This document shows, piece after piece, positions 34,226-45,493 of a stretch of 64,000 nucleotides of DNA (the first letter of the stretch is position 1; the number at the start of each line of letters is the position of its first letter). The translations under genes and the position numbers were made by a program. The notes beneath the pieces are model-generated. The model was not told where the DNA came from and did not search any database. It was given only the letters and a program-made list of their open reading frames with translations. The DNA is from Meandrina meandrites (lineage: Eukaryota; Cnidaria; Anthozoa; Scleractinia; Meandrinidae), in contig OY855906.1 of assembly GCA_963693305.1 (NCBI GenBank), positions 23,057,289 through 23,121,288 on the forward strand. Direction: 5' to 3'.

Positions 34226-34341
34226 ACATACATACATACATTTCGTTATTTCACGTCCCGCGGGGCTTTTCAGTGAAATATAAAGTCGATGGATAAATAA
34301 ATAAATAAATAAATAGATAGATAAATAATAAATATTCAAAA
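34226..34341 (-). repeat. Simple repeats at the 3' end of the minus-strand LINE
   Basis: (CATA)n at 34226-34242, which is the TGTA tail of the LINE on minus, and (ATAA)n at 34291-34335. Between them is TTTCACGTCCCGCGGGGC, typical of the 3' end of this LINE type. The LINE 3' boundary is placed at about 34226. Confidence 0.65.
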
Positions 34342-34383
34342 TTAATTACAAAAGTTATATTCCTAAAGTTAAACTAAATTAAG

Positions 34384-35239
34384 CTAATAACAATTCATTA
34401 AAAGTGTCTTCCTCAACTTGTTTCTGAATTGCGCTAACGACTGGCTTAACTTTAAATTTTGTGGCAGGGCATTCCACATTGATACTATTCTATAATAAAT
34501 GGTTCTTTGTCCAGCTGCAGTTCTAAAAAGAGGAATGTTTAACAACTGCGAGTTTCTGGTATTGTAGGTTGATATGGAAGAGCACTTAGTGAACTGATCT
34601 GACAGGTACTCCGGGGCAAGGCAATTCATACATTCAAATGCCATAATTGAATCACGATAATATAAGTGTTGTTTTACTGGGAGCCAGTTGAAATGCCTGA
34701 GAATGGGAGTCACATGGTCGTATTTCTGGGCCCCACAAACAATCCTACAGGCAAAGTTCTGGGCAGCTTGGAGTTTGGCAATATTAGATTGTGATGTATT
34801 ACTCCAAACCGAGGAGCAATAATAAAGTTTAGTAAAAACTAAAGCATTGATAATGAGAATTAAGGTGCGCTTATCAAAGCAGTGTTTGACGCGGTTTAAC
34901 TGGCCTAATCGTGACATACAAGAAGCAACAGTAGTCGTGACATGGTCATTGAAAGTTAAGCTAGTATCCAGGATAACACCAAGGTCTCTGGCGGCCTTCA
35001 CTGGAGTAAGCTGTTTTCCAAGAAGCGAAAGCTGTACATTGTCGATCTTAGCCGCCATCTGCTTGCTGCCACAGACTAGAAGCTTCGTCTTGTCAGGGTT
35101 TAGCAGTAACTGATTATCAAACCACCAGTTACATATTCTTGCAAGGTCTCGATTCATTTCTGTTACTACTTTTGATTGGTCTTGAGGCTGGAATGACAAA
35201 AGAAGCTTGGTGTCGTCCACGTAACACTGCACGGAACAA
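34384..35239 (-). pseudogene. LINE RT C-terminal part, starting at the YVDD motif
   Basis: The minus frame begins VQCYVDDTKLLLSF, where YVDD is RT motif C. It continues LLLNPDKTKLLVCGS, the thumb and C-terminal domain (VFTKLYYCSSVWSN, LQAAQNFACRIVCG), and ends WNALPQNLKLSQSLAQFRNKL. RT motifs A and B lie beyond the inserted element at 35242-36660, at higher coordinates. The annotated Met is only the first after the insertion and is not the native start. Confidence 0.85.
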
Positions 35240-35241
35240 TA

Positions 35242-36660
35242 TGTGACCTTTCACGCGAAAACGTACACTAACAGTTTTCTGTTTCCAAACGGTTTTCCTT
35301 TTCCAGACCGTTCAGAAGCCGTTCGAAATAAATTTGCATCCGTTCGAACGGCTTGGCTATACCGTTCCAAAAAATTTGCATCCGTTCGAATGGCTTGCTC
35401 AGCCATTTGCTAAAATCGTCAATCCGTTCGAACGGTTTGGGAAACCGTTCGCTAAATTTCTCAATCCGTTCGAACGGTTTGGTTAACCGTTCGCTAAATT
35501 TCTCTGTCCGTTCGAACGGTTTGGTCAACCGTTCCCTAAATTTCTCAGGCCGTTCGAACGGTTTAATCAACCGTTCGCAAAAGTTCTCAATCCGTTCGAA
35601 CGGTTTGGTCAACCATTCGATTAAAAAGTCAATTGCCGTTAGAACGGCTTGGTACAGTTTGGTGATTAGACCGGTGAAATGATCTTTTGATCTTTCCTTT
35701 GAAAATTAAACAAAATTCTTATTTTAGGAAGACGAAGTTTTGGGTTTTGGCACACGCCGGCTTTTTGTTTTGAAACCGCCGCAAAGGTACAGCGGAGAAA
35801 AAAGATAATGTTACTTTTGTTTGGCACACTTTGGTGGTTCGACCGGTGAAATAGTTCTCATTTAAAGAAGAGTATTTTACTGAAGTTATGTTCTTGCGCC
35901 ACTTACCAAGAGAAGTCTTATCTTAGAAGACAAAGTTTTGTGTTTCGCACGCGCGCGTGTTGCGTTACAGAGCTGTCAAAACTTATGCAAATTTGGCAAG
36001 ATCTACGCGACGTGCGTAATACTTTGATTGTGTGGCTGTTTAAAACAAAAACAAATTGCTGAAATAAAACTGCATGTGGAGCAACTACAGAATACATAGC
36101 CACTTCGGTTGGACAAAGCATTCGAAGGGTTTATGAATTTTATCAAACGGTTCGTCACACCGTTCGAACGACAAGTGTAAATAACAAGTGACTTCGATTG
36201 GCTTGGTCAATATTCCAAACAGATAGCCATGAACAACTGAAAGCTCCCTTGAAAAAATGATTTCAAATGGAAACTTCATAAACCGTTTGAACGTTTTGAC
36301 AAACCGTTCGGTAATTTTCATAAACCGTTCGAACGTTTTCACAAACCGTTCGCAAAATTTCATAAACCGTTCGAACGTTTTGGCAAACCGTTCCGTAAAT
36401 TTCATAAACCGCTGGAACGTTTTGGTAAACCGTTCAGAAAATTTCATAAACCGTTCGAACGTTTTGGCAAACCGTTCAGAAAATTTCATAAACCGTTCGA
36501 ACGGTTAGCTTGCCCGTTCGGAATACTTAATAACCCGTTTAGCCGTTCGATGAAACCGTTTCGAACGGCTTGGTAAACCGTTCATAGACCGTTCGATGGC
36601 CGTTCGTTTCAGCCGTTTAACGGAAAACCGTTAGTGTACGTTTTTGCGTGCAAGGTCACA
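35242..36660. mobile_element. 1.42-kb TA-flanked DNA element with palindrome arrays
   Basis: Terminal inverted repeats of about 38 bp (TGTGACCTTTCACGCGAAAA... and TGTGACCTTGCACGCAAAAA...) and TA on each side mark a complete element inserted next to the YVDD motif of a LINE. Inside are two tandem arrays of a 42-bp unit, at 35330-35645 and 36270-36600, each unit carrying CCGTTCGAACGG or a close variant plus AACCGTTC. The unit length is a multiple of three, so repeat-coded frames run through on both strands; I do not accept these as genes. The 420-bp middle has no transposase. It is non-autonomous, possibly Tc1/mariner-like given the TA. Confidence 0.85.
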
Positions 36661-36662
36661 TA

Positions 36663-36945
36663 TTGTGGAACTGATGGCAGATCGTTCATGTAAATGCTAA
36701 AGAGGAGAGGTCCTAGTATACTACCCTGGGGAACACCATTGATCACTAGCAGGTGATCAGAAACAGCTGTTCTGATTGTGACAACCTGATAACGGGAGGT
36801 TAGGTAACTGCGAAACCATCTTGCAATTTGACAAGAAGCATGTTGTGATTTATACTGTCTAAGGCTATGCTCATGTCAAGCAAAACTACCGCCATAAGTT
36901 GTTTTTTGTCGATCGCACTTAATATCATGTCAGTGGTCTGGATCA
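36663..36945 (-). pseudogene. LINE RT segment with motifs A and B
   Basis: Between the 1.42-kb element and a minisatellite, the minus strand reads TTDMILSAIDKKQLMAVVLLDM (motif A region, with the A helix partly degraded), RTAVSDHLLVINGVPQGS, GSILGPLLFSIYMNDLPS (motif B). The catalytic residue after LLDMS is followed by a short degenerate stretch with stops near 36830. It belongs to the same LINE as 34384-35239. Confidence 0.75.
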
Positions 36946-36954
36946 CGAAGATAA

Positions 36955-37228
36955 ACGTTGGCAAAGGAAGTTAAACGTAGGCAAACGAAGTTAAACGTAT
37001 GCAAACGAAGTTAAACGTAGGGAAACGAATGTAAACGTAGGTAAACGAAGTTACACGTAGGCAAACAAAGTTAAACGTAGGCAAACAAAGGTCGGCGTAG
37101 GCAAACGAAGTTAAACATAGGGAAACTAAGGTAAACGTAGGCAAACGAAAGTAAACGTAGCCAAACGAAGGTAAACGTAGGTAAACGAAGGTCGACGTAG
37201 GCAAACGAAGTTAAACATAGGGAAACTA
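36955..37228. repeat. Minisatellite, about 18-21-bp units, inside RT coding sequence
   Basis: Repeats of GGCAAACGAAGTTAAACGTA with variants (GGGAAACGAA, GGTAAACGAAGGT, GGTCGACGTA). They replace the RT segment between GNKKSHS and QTTDMIL on minus, so the array arose within or was inserted into the LINE. Confidence 0.85.
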
Positions 37229-38262
37229 GAGTGACTCTTTTTGTTCCCGCTTTGTTTGATGGACAAACGATTTCTCGAAGTTAGGTATTCCATAAACTGA
37301 TCGTGAGCCACTCTCTCACACGCTTTAGACAGGATAGGCAAAAGTGAAATTGGTCTATTGTTGTTGGCTATTTCGTGATCATCGTCTTTGAGTATTGGTT
37401 TCACTTCAGCAATTTTCCACATGTTTGGGAAACAAGCGGAAAGAAGCGAGGTGTTAATTATTAAAGTGAGTGGGTGCGAAATAGCTTGGAGGCAGTCCTT
37501 AATCACCCGCATTGGTATTTTGTCAATCCCGGGCGCCTTGTTTGGAGACATGTTCTTGATAATAGCTTCCACCTGGTGGCATTTAACAGACGTGAAAGAA
37601 AATTGTTCAGACACCGGGTAGCTTTTTCCTTGAAATAGAGTTTCGCCTGGTTTGTAGTTACAGTCAGTGGTTGTTGCCATCTCTTGAATCTTTTTGATGG
37701 TGTTTTCACCCACACTTGCGAAGAAATGATTAAATTCATTGGCCACACTTTTACGATCTTTGCTGTAGTTTTTCTGGGTTGTTGACTTCCTTGGTATGCA
37801 GGAACGGATTAATTTCCAAAGGCAGTTTGTATTATTTTTATTATTCCGAATTTGCTGATTTACATATTCTCTCTCTGCCAGCCGAATTTCTTGCTTTACT
37901 TCGCGGCAACAGTTCTTATATTGCCGCCATGTGTAGGAATCTTTGTTTTTCTTGGCTGTTTTTTTCCACTGATCTCTTGTTTGCATAAGCTCGTGAATCG
38001 GACGTCTGCGTATTTTCATTGTTTTAATCGGTGTGTGTTCATCCAAGATATCATTAAATAATGAATTAAAGGCAAAGAGTTTATCTTCTGCATCATTGAA
38101 AATGTCCAGCAAGGACCACGGGATGTTCAACATATCTTTATAGAACCTGTCGGCTCTGTATCCCTTAAAACATCTTGCAGTCATGTAGGTTGCTCTCTGG
38201 CGCTCCTTCTTTAATCGAAGAACAACATAAGGTAGACCATGATCACTTATAGAGCTTGGCAT
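37229..38262 (-). pseudogene. LINE ORF2 middle part: linker and RT start
   Basis: The minus frame (reading from 38262) gives the end of the endonuclease (SSISDHGLPYVVLRLK, with the conserved SDH), a basic linker (RRRPIHELMQTRDQWKK, CCREVKQEIRLAEREYV), then MSPNKAPGIDKIPMRVIK, WKIAEVKPILK and NNRPISLLPILSKACERV, which are RT motifs 0-1. It ends at SGNKKSHS where the minisatellite begins. Confidence 0.85.
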
Positions 38263-38271
38263 AACATCAGT

Positions 38272-38960
38272 TTAAATAACTTGTTGAGGGTTTGATGTTA
38301 TAATCACGTTGTTTGACGTCTCAGTAGTTTCAGTTACATGGGTAGGTTTCGAAACAAGCTGGGATAGATTACAGCATTGGCAAAAGTTAGCCAAAGCGAT
38401 GGCTTCTCTGCAATTCGGGTTGAGTGTGTTGTAGTTTCCATCCCTGAGTATATAAATTGGTTTATTTTGTAAAGAGGCAGTAATCAAGCTTGGAGTTAGG
38501 TCAGTATCAAAGCAAGTTAACGGACTGTCAGGTGGTCTATATATTGTGCAGATTATAATTGACTTGAGATTTCTAACCTGAAGGTTTATCCAAAGTTGAT
38601 GTAGACCATTATCCGAGATGTTTGATAGGTCATCAAATACCTTGACCTTATACGTTTGCAGGACAAAAACACCCACTCCGCCGCCTGTCTTGGTGTTTCG
38701 ATCAATTTGATAGAAATTATAACCTGGGATTTCGATATGGAGCTGTTTAGCCAGGTTTCCGATAGTGTGAGCAAATCGAATTTATTCTGCAAGATCGTGT
38801 CTTTGACAAGCAGAAAGTGATCGCGGTTCTTGAGAGAGCGAACATTTAAATGTCCGATTTTAAGATTATTAGCTCTCTTATTGCAGCTTTGTTGCTTAAG
38901 AGAGGGTCCACCTGAAAACCATGCAGTATTAAAATTTGAGTCTACATCGACCCTCTCAGA
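38272..38960 (-). pseudogene. LINE ORF2 N-terminus: APE endonuclease
   Basis: Two overlapping minus frames (38792-38586 and 38676-38272) give the endonuclease: KIGHLNVRSLKNRDHFLLV (about 38870-38810), NKFDLLTLSETWLN, GGGVGVFVLQTY, IYRPPDSPL, YILRDGNYNTLNP (normally GDFN; the first residues are changed) and QLVSKPTHVTETT. A frameshift near 38670 and another at the junction with 38262 make the copy inactive. No 2A-like motif or ORF1 is visible upstream. Confidence 0.8.
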
Positions 38961-40170
38961 TTTTGTTTATATTTTGCATGGAGTTACATATTGAGGTGCT
39001 AATACCATAGGTAGAATATTATCGCCAGATATCCCTATGTGTCCATGATCGGTTTTCAGCCAAAAAATACCCAAATTTCGACCCATCTTTCAGCGAAAAT
39101 ATCTCTTAAAGCATTGAAGCTTTCCACATCAAAACAACCGTGTCATTAATATAACCAAATACAATTTCAATGATACCATCAAAATTATCAATCACTTTCT
39201 GGTTTGGAATTAAACCTATTTTAAAAATAAGGTCTTGTGGGCAATGTGTGACAGTTAAGATTTAAGGGTAAAATTACGTTTGAATATCGGCGATGCGGCG
39301 TTGTTTAAAGACTTTCATTAACCACTATTTTATGAAACTTTCATCGGATAACAAATTAAGATCAATAAAAGTCTGTAAAGTTGAGACTACACGTGTGATT
39401 TAAACGTACAAAGATGTGCTACACGTGAGTGCAGGAACTCAAATCTTTACAACGAATTTCGTAACATGATGGATAGGTCGGCTGAGGACACAAGAAATAC
39501 CACTTAAATAAATCTAATAAAACGTTTAATATCTAAAATAGCTATCGATGTTAAGTGACTTGTTATATAGTGCCTTTAGGACATAACAGACTTACGGAGT
39601 GGAATGAAGATAAACAAGTCACTCGCCATGTTCATCGATCGACTTCAAGCTAATCTTCTCGAGCAGATTGATTCAGGAGGAGAAACCCTCTGCCACTTGT
39701 GTCTGGCCGGTAGTCATAACCTTCACAAACAATCCCGCAAGGCTTATAGATGCGACTTGTCCCGTAAATGAACGTCTCAGTACAACCAATTTTACAAGAT
39801 TATTTTCACCCGGCGCCATCTTGTTTCAGACTAGTACCCAGTCTCTCAAAACTCGCTTAAATTTATTGGATCCACACAGTAGCCGCGCTGGCACGCAAAT
39901 AACATAACTGATTAGAAACATTTGCCAATGGAAACTCCCTGCCAACATTGTCTTGACTAAAACGCTACGAGGATTCGACCAGTAACTACGAGTGGCATAC
40001 CATTAACATGTGGGTCCATACGAATACAAACGAGACCAGGCAAACGCACACGAGTTATGAGCATGAAATATATCATTCTTTGACCTATCTGTTTTCCTTC
40101 GACATTAATTGGTTTATTTATCAATAATAATTGTAAGTAATCGTAACTATAACGAAATTTTCGAATTTTT
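38961..40170. other. Unassigned stretch
   Basis: No supported gene; the frame at 39668-39907 lacks motifs. The part adjoining 38960 may be LINE 5' untranslated sequence. Confidence 0.4.
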
Positions 40171-40189
40171 TACTTAGGGACCATTTACA

Positions 40190-40737
40190 TGGAAAGAGGA
40201 TGATCCCAGCACTAGCATCATCTTCCTTTCATGTAAAATAGAATGATCCTAGTGCTAGGATCATCCTAGTACTAGGATCATCCGAGCGCGATATGTTTTA
40301 AGCTTTCAGTTTACATGTGAACGGTTGCATTTGGCCCTGGCGCTAGTATCATCCCTCATCTCAGATAGGATGATCCTAGCATCAGGGGCGGATCCAGGAA
40401 TTTTTGATTGGGGGGGTCCAAAGGACTTTTGAATTCTTTTTTTTTGGGGGGGGAGGGGGGGAATAAATTCTTGAATATCCCTGGAATTTAGTTTAGTAGC
40501 AAAACAAATACGCGTTTCATTAAAAAAAACCCAGCCAGTTAAAAATTGATATATGATCCTGTCGATGTAAGAATTTCAGTCTCAAACAGGGGTCAGGTCT
40601 GATAGGGGGGGGGGGGGTCTGGACCCCCCGGACCCTCCCCCTGGATCCGCCACTGAGCATTAGGGCCAAATGCCACCGTTCACATGTAAATTGCAAGCTG
40701 AAAACATATCGCGCTCGGATGATCCTAGTACTAGATT
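40190..40737. mobile_element. Foldback element with GATCCTAGTACTAGGATC core, split by a second element
   Basis: The left arm (40263-40381: GAGCGCGATATGTTTT, TTTACATGTGAACGG, GCATTTGGCCCT) is matched in reverse by 40657-40735 (AGGGCCAAATGC, CCGTTCACATGTAAA, AAAACATATCGCGCTC). GGATGATCCTAG repeats mark the ends. It is interrupted by the 275-bp element at 40382-40656. Confidence 0.75.
40382..40656. mobile_element. Nested MITE with GGCGGATCCAGG ends
   Basis: The ends TCAGGGGCGGATCCAGG and CCTGGATCCGCCACTGA are inverted repeats, flanked by GCA on both sides (40379-40381 and 40657-40659). Poly-G tracts lie inside at 40410-40460 and 40600-40617. A related end (TTGGATCCGCCACTG) occurs alone at 42251-42270. 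Confidence 0.8.
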
Positions 40738-41148
40738 TCTCCTTGTACCTGAATAATCCTTAACAGTTATATCCTGTGGAATCGTGTGCAGTATCGCCAC
40801 ATATTTAGCCGTCGATGTCGTAAGCTTAGACGATATCCCGCAAGATCGACCAGGATAATTGTTTTATTGATCAACAAATTGTCAACGAAAAATGTTTCAC
40901 ACCTAGAAATAACGTGAATGGTTATGCATATGCGGCGCTTGAACGATGTCCTTACAACCTGCAAAACAATCATCAAATGCGCATGAGCAGATCTCATTTT
41001 GAGCTCGCCAAAATAATCTCAGCAAGAAAGAGGTCGATACTATTCCTTTTGTATAGCAGTCGAAGAAGATTTCTCAGTTGTTTCCTTAAAGCGGGAGAAA
41101 ATTTTTGTCAACACGGAGTGGTTGCTGTAAAATTGAATCCCAACGGTA
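40738..41148. other. Unassigned spacer
   Basis: No supported gene. AAGATCGACCAGGATAATTGTTTTATT (40841) resembles AGATTAAGCAGGATCATTGTTTTATT (42119), both followed by GTCGACGAAAAAT-like sequence, hinting at a weak duplicated segment. Confidence 0.4.
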
Positions 41149-41636
41149 ATGCATCAGTCAATTCCAGCAGTGCCCATCCCCGCCCCCCCCCCCCCCCGGG
41201 CTAACCCCCGGGCATTAGCATTTCTTTGGTAAATTCCCCGGGGTGGGGATGAGGGAACCGGGCAAATGCCCCGCTCCCGGGTTGATTGTTTTCAATCTCT
41301 CGATAGGTGATATAAGAATATAATACAAGTTGTTGCTTCTTGACAATGAAGAAATATCTTAAATTCAGAAAATATACCTTTAAAAACATCCATGAACATC
41401 CACGAGCTTCTCTTGTCCTTCATGGACTAGCTAATCTGCAACGTAGTCCACGTCTTGGCCTATAAACGCCTCCATCACGAATACGCGACTCACTCCACGG
41501 TTTTGAAACCACGTGTCAAATGCCCGGGGGTCAACCCGAGGTACGCAAATGCCCCACCCCCGTGACGGGCAACATTAGGAAATGCCCCGGGGTTGCCCGG
41601 GGGGGGGATGGGCACTGCTGGAATTGACTGATGCAT
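41149..41636. mobile_element. MITE with GCATCAGTCAATTCCAGCAG ends
   Basis: The left end GCATCAGTCAATTCCAGCAG (41151) is matched exactly in reverse by the right end (to 41634), followed inward by GTGCCCATCCCC and C or G tracts. Inner CCCCGGGGC-rich segments also pair. ATGCAT lies at both outer borders. No coding sequence. Confidence 0.85.
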
Positions 41637-43487
41637 AATGGAAATGAAGATGTGGCGATCGAAATTTCAACGTGCAGGCTTACCTCGACATAAGAACCTG
41701 TGATTTTTTTCTTTGTTTTGAAGCTATTGTTTTCCTGCTCGATTGTTTCATGACTCTTTGTTGTCTTGGACGTTCTTTGTTTTACGTCACTGGTGAGGTC
41801 CACGTGGGTTCAGATAAATCGTGGATAATTTATTTGTAGTTAACTACGCGACGACGACGAATGTTTCGGACTTTAACCATGCGGTTATTTTTTCAGCGGA
41901 GATAGTTCTGACCGCTTAACAAACACTGAATGCAACTACGATATCGCTGCCCTGGTTGCTCTAGTTCCCATTTCTCGGGAAAATATGGCTTGCTGCCACA
42001 CTGTCGAAAAACCGCTGACTTGGACGTGAATTGATTCCGTTTCAATTAGCATCGTTATTCTGTCCCAGACCTCCTACCCGCCCAACTACTGCTACGCATA
42101 TTTAACAATTATCTTGCGAGATTAAGCAGGATCATTGTTTTATTATTCAAGAAATGGTCGACGAAAAATATTTTATAGCTAAGATAATTTTGGCAGTTAA
42201 CAGAAAATGAGCTATTTTCGAAAAAGTAGGGGGGAGGGCTCTGATCCCCTCCCTTGGATCCGCCACTGGGAGTGATCAAACAAATCGGACATACGCGGCG
42301 CGGTCGTCAATCACGCGAATGATTCCAAACCATTACTTTTACCACCTCCTCTCTATATAGCTAGTTCCAATTATGAGACACGTCATATTGCAGATCAACG
42401 TGTTATATGGAAATTTTAAAGCAAAGAGTTTATATATAAATTGAAGGAAGACTCAGAAGTTGTACAAAGAAGTAGTAATAAACCGTAAATTAACAAGGAT
42501 AGCTACGAACGAGGGAAATTAAAGTGGATAACGAACGCCAAACTTGAATGGATGTTACTCTTCTGAATCATCACCAACTTTTATTGAGTCACGTGATCTG
42601 CTGTTTGTGTCAGACATCTCCAGCCACCTGCCACTTTGAACGCGAGGGGGCTTCGGAGCAATGTTGTGGTGACATGAATTCACTGTCACTTAGTTTCAAG
42701 ATATATACGTCCTAAAGAACATGGAGCATAACTAATCATTTGTTCCAAACGGAGTTTCATCATAACTTCTCAAACTCATTAATAATTCATTAAGTTAACT
42801 TCCAATCACGAGATGTATACCACATCACGTGCATGCATTTGGATACCCAATGAAAAACAGTATACCAACCTCCAGTGAGAGTGGTATATACCACTAAATT
42901 ATGCACATCGACAACTTGCACAAAATCAATGAATATTTATTTGCCCGTAGTATCCTTGAAATTTTTTAACAATACAACTCATGAATTCCGAAATAGTGCT
43001 AACAACAATTCCTTAAATACAGATAGCGTCGGATACTAAATACTATTACATAAATTGTTTTTGGTGGATATCACTCTTCTTTCTTTTTGCTCTACTTCAA
43101 TGACAAATTTGCTTTACCAACAATTTATTCAGAGTCGAACGCTTCGAAACCTAATGCAAATTTTAATCTCTAAACGGGCCTCCTGAAAGAATGGAAATTT
43201 TTCTCCACCCGAGTTCTTCGCCATTGTTTAAAAACGTTAACGCGTATTTGTTTTTATACGTTGTTGACGAGGAATACGGCTTTCTTGACTTAATTCTCTT
43301 CCTCGTAAATCATTTCGGTTCCTTAACCAAGCCGCTCCTTCCTCGCTCATGGCTGGGACGCTAATGAATCATGCATGCAATCGCGTTCTTACAGAAAAGG
43401 GCAAAAATTTGACACTGCATAATTTCTTATTGTTTCGTTTGACAAAACATGTCACTGCATAATTTCCTATTGTTGCATTTGAGAAGT
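41637..43487. other. Unassigned stretch
   Basis: No supported gene. It contains the lone GGATCCGCCACTG element end at 42251-42270. Just before 43460 is a local duplication of CACTGCATAATTTC(T/C)TATTGTT (43412 and 43452). Confidence 0.4.
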
Positions 43488-43632
43488 TATTTCCAAAACT
43501 CGAGCTCGTGTTTCATCGGGGTTTCCAAACACCTCGCAACAATAAAAGCACTCGGCCTATGGCCTCGTGCTTTCATTTGTTTCTCGGTGTTTGGATACCC
43601 CGATGAAACACTCGCTTTCGTTTTGGAAATAG
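43488..43632. mobile_element. Foldback MITE-like element
   Basis: TATTTCCAAAACTCGAGC...GTGTTTCATCGGGG and CCAAACACC at left pair with GGTGTTTGGATACCCCGATGAAACAC and GTTTTGGAAATA at right. The loop region AGCACTCGGCCTATGGCCTCGTGCT is itself palindromic. Confidence 0.75.
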
Positions 43633-44884
43633 TACATCGCACTTTTTCTTGGAATAGCCTCTATACGAGTATTTAAACGCGGTCAAGGCGAACGCAATAT
43701 AATCTGATTCGAAGTGAAATTTGAGACAAGAAATTCGAGACGAACAAAATACCGCTGATGCCACAATTCGGACTGTCACGCAATCAACTATTGTCGATGT
43801 TTCATCGTAAAACGACAGCACCAAAAACCACTTATGGCGCTGGTTTCGACCGGATGGAAATTGTCGACCGGATGGAAATAACTTTGCGATGGGAAAATAT
43901 TTTTTATATGTGAGCAAAAGTACGGGACCGCATACTAAAACAAGCCGGTTCTCACGACGGTGGATCTTTGATGTGACGCTGCCAACGTGTTTTGTTAACA
44001 TCAGTTGAGCATGATAACTGTGGCTGTGGAAATACCACAGGATTAAGTTTAAACACCAAGTGGACTTCGCCAAACTCCCTTTAAGGAATGACTTCTTAAT
44101 TCTACGATGCTTGCTTGTGGGAAAGCCGAGCAGTCACCTTGGTGCGGCACGACCAACGGGCCGGTATGAATTTGTATTCGTTTCAATATAATTTGTTGTG
44201 TTCAATTCTACCAGCTAACGGCTTTTAGAAGTTAAAACTTCTAACAATTTAAATATTTTCTTACAAAACTATGTCTTGCTTCTTTAAGCAACATTCCATT
44301 TAGTAAATTGTTTATGAACACTAAGTTATCACGATTTCCGTGTTGAGCTCATTTGCATATCGCCACGGGGTAAACGGTACTTTGTTGAATGCAAACCTGT
44401 CATTCCTCTTAACTTTACAGAGTTTTTACTTTATAAACAGAATTATCATTCCCTTGACAATCTATAGATAGTTTTAAATTCGATTTAAGAAACGCCGCAT
44501 CTCTACAAACAACGGCTTTTGAGACCCCACCGTATTGACATGAATTGAATAGGGAGAATTAAAATTTTGCTTATAGCCAAACGAAATAAGTGACACAAGT
44601 TAAGTTAAGGTCTTTCTACTGTTAAGGGTTAGGACTGTCGTGTGTAGAAATTTCACTTAATTTCTTCTCATTTTAAACTTGTGGCAGGTGATCAAACATG
44701 CTGTATATTTGAACCTCAAATTTGAACACCGTTCCACTGTCTGACAGTTTGATTGACATTTCTCCAAAACAATAGACAATTGAACCAAACTGTTACACCT
44801 GGTTGATATACTAGTGAAGTTACACAAGTGTGCCAAACTTGAGGGAAATCGGTGAGGTGCACTGTAGACTCGCTTGCATGGTTC
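43633..44884. other. Unassigned stretch
   Basis: No supported gene. The 166-codon minus frame at 43573-44073 starts within the foldback and shows no domain. Confidence 0.4.
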
Positions 44885-45229
44885 TCATGTGGACTCACTC
44901 TTAAAAGTTGAAGGACCCGGGTTGAGATTAATATCCCCGCTGGTCCGTGGACAAATAAGCTGGAACGTTGACGTTGAGTTTGGGTAATGGCTTCGTCTGG
45001 AGCAGAAGTAGCCTTTTGGTTCAAGATGGCGTCTTCGTTGCCATCGAGGAGCTGGTTCTTGAGAGAAAAATAAAAGCTCCGTCTTCAATTCCTGTACCCC
45101 AATCCGCAGGCTTGTTCGGGAGTAAAAGTTAATATCGCCATTTGACGGTAATAATCCAGCGTAAATATAGAAATAACTAAGAAAGACAAGCACAAAGCCA
45201 GAGCTACGAAAAAACTGACCGGCCGCCAT
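44885..45229 (-). pseudogene. LINE-type N-terminus with signal peptide and 2A-like motif
   Basis: The minus frame starts MAAGQFFRSSGFVLVFLSYF, a hydrophobic segment resembling a signal peptide. After about 95 residues it reads TSGDINLNPGPSTFK, a 2A-like motif of the same form as in the LINE at 26627. The frame ends shortly after, and no endonuclease or RT follows at lower coordinates. It is either the detached 5' end of a LINE or an exon of an unknown gene; a GTGAGT donor-like sequence directly follows the Lys codon. Confidence 0.6.
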
Positions 45230-45493
45230 TATGCTAATTTGCCATTCGTAGACAGCTTACCTTTGGTTAGCTGTTTGCTGTTGATTAATTTTCTGATAAA
45301 CATGAGTTTATAATTACGGGCATAAACAAAATGCTTCCTTTGAAATAGGCCTTGAAAACTCATGTGTATTCTATTTGTTTATTCTCCAAATGAGATATAC
45401 TGAATCAAAATACTTATACTACACAAAGCTCACTGAAAGCTGAGTGTTGGAATCGAATACCGTGCTAGCTCTCGATCGCCAAGAAGAAATAAT
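45230..45493. other. Spacer
   Basis: No feature seen. Confidence 0.4.

Noticed and set aside
35268..36508. Frames with 14-residue repeats (for example SERLTKPFER on minus, VRSNGLVNRS on plus)
   Set aside because: The 42-bp repeat unit is a multiple of three, so both strands stay open automatically; there is no conserved domain or start context.
43573..44073. 166-codon minus-strand gene
   Set aside because: No motif, it starts inside a foldback element, and its composition resembles intergenic DNA.
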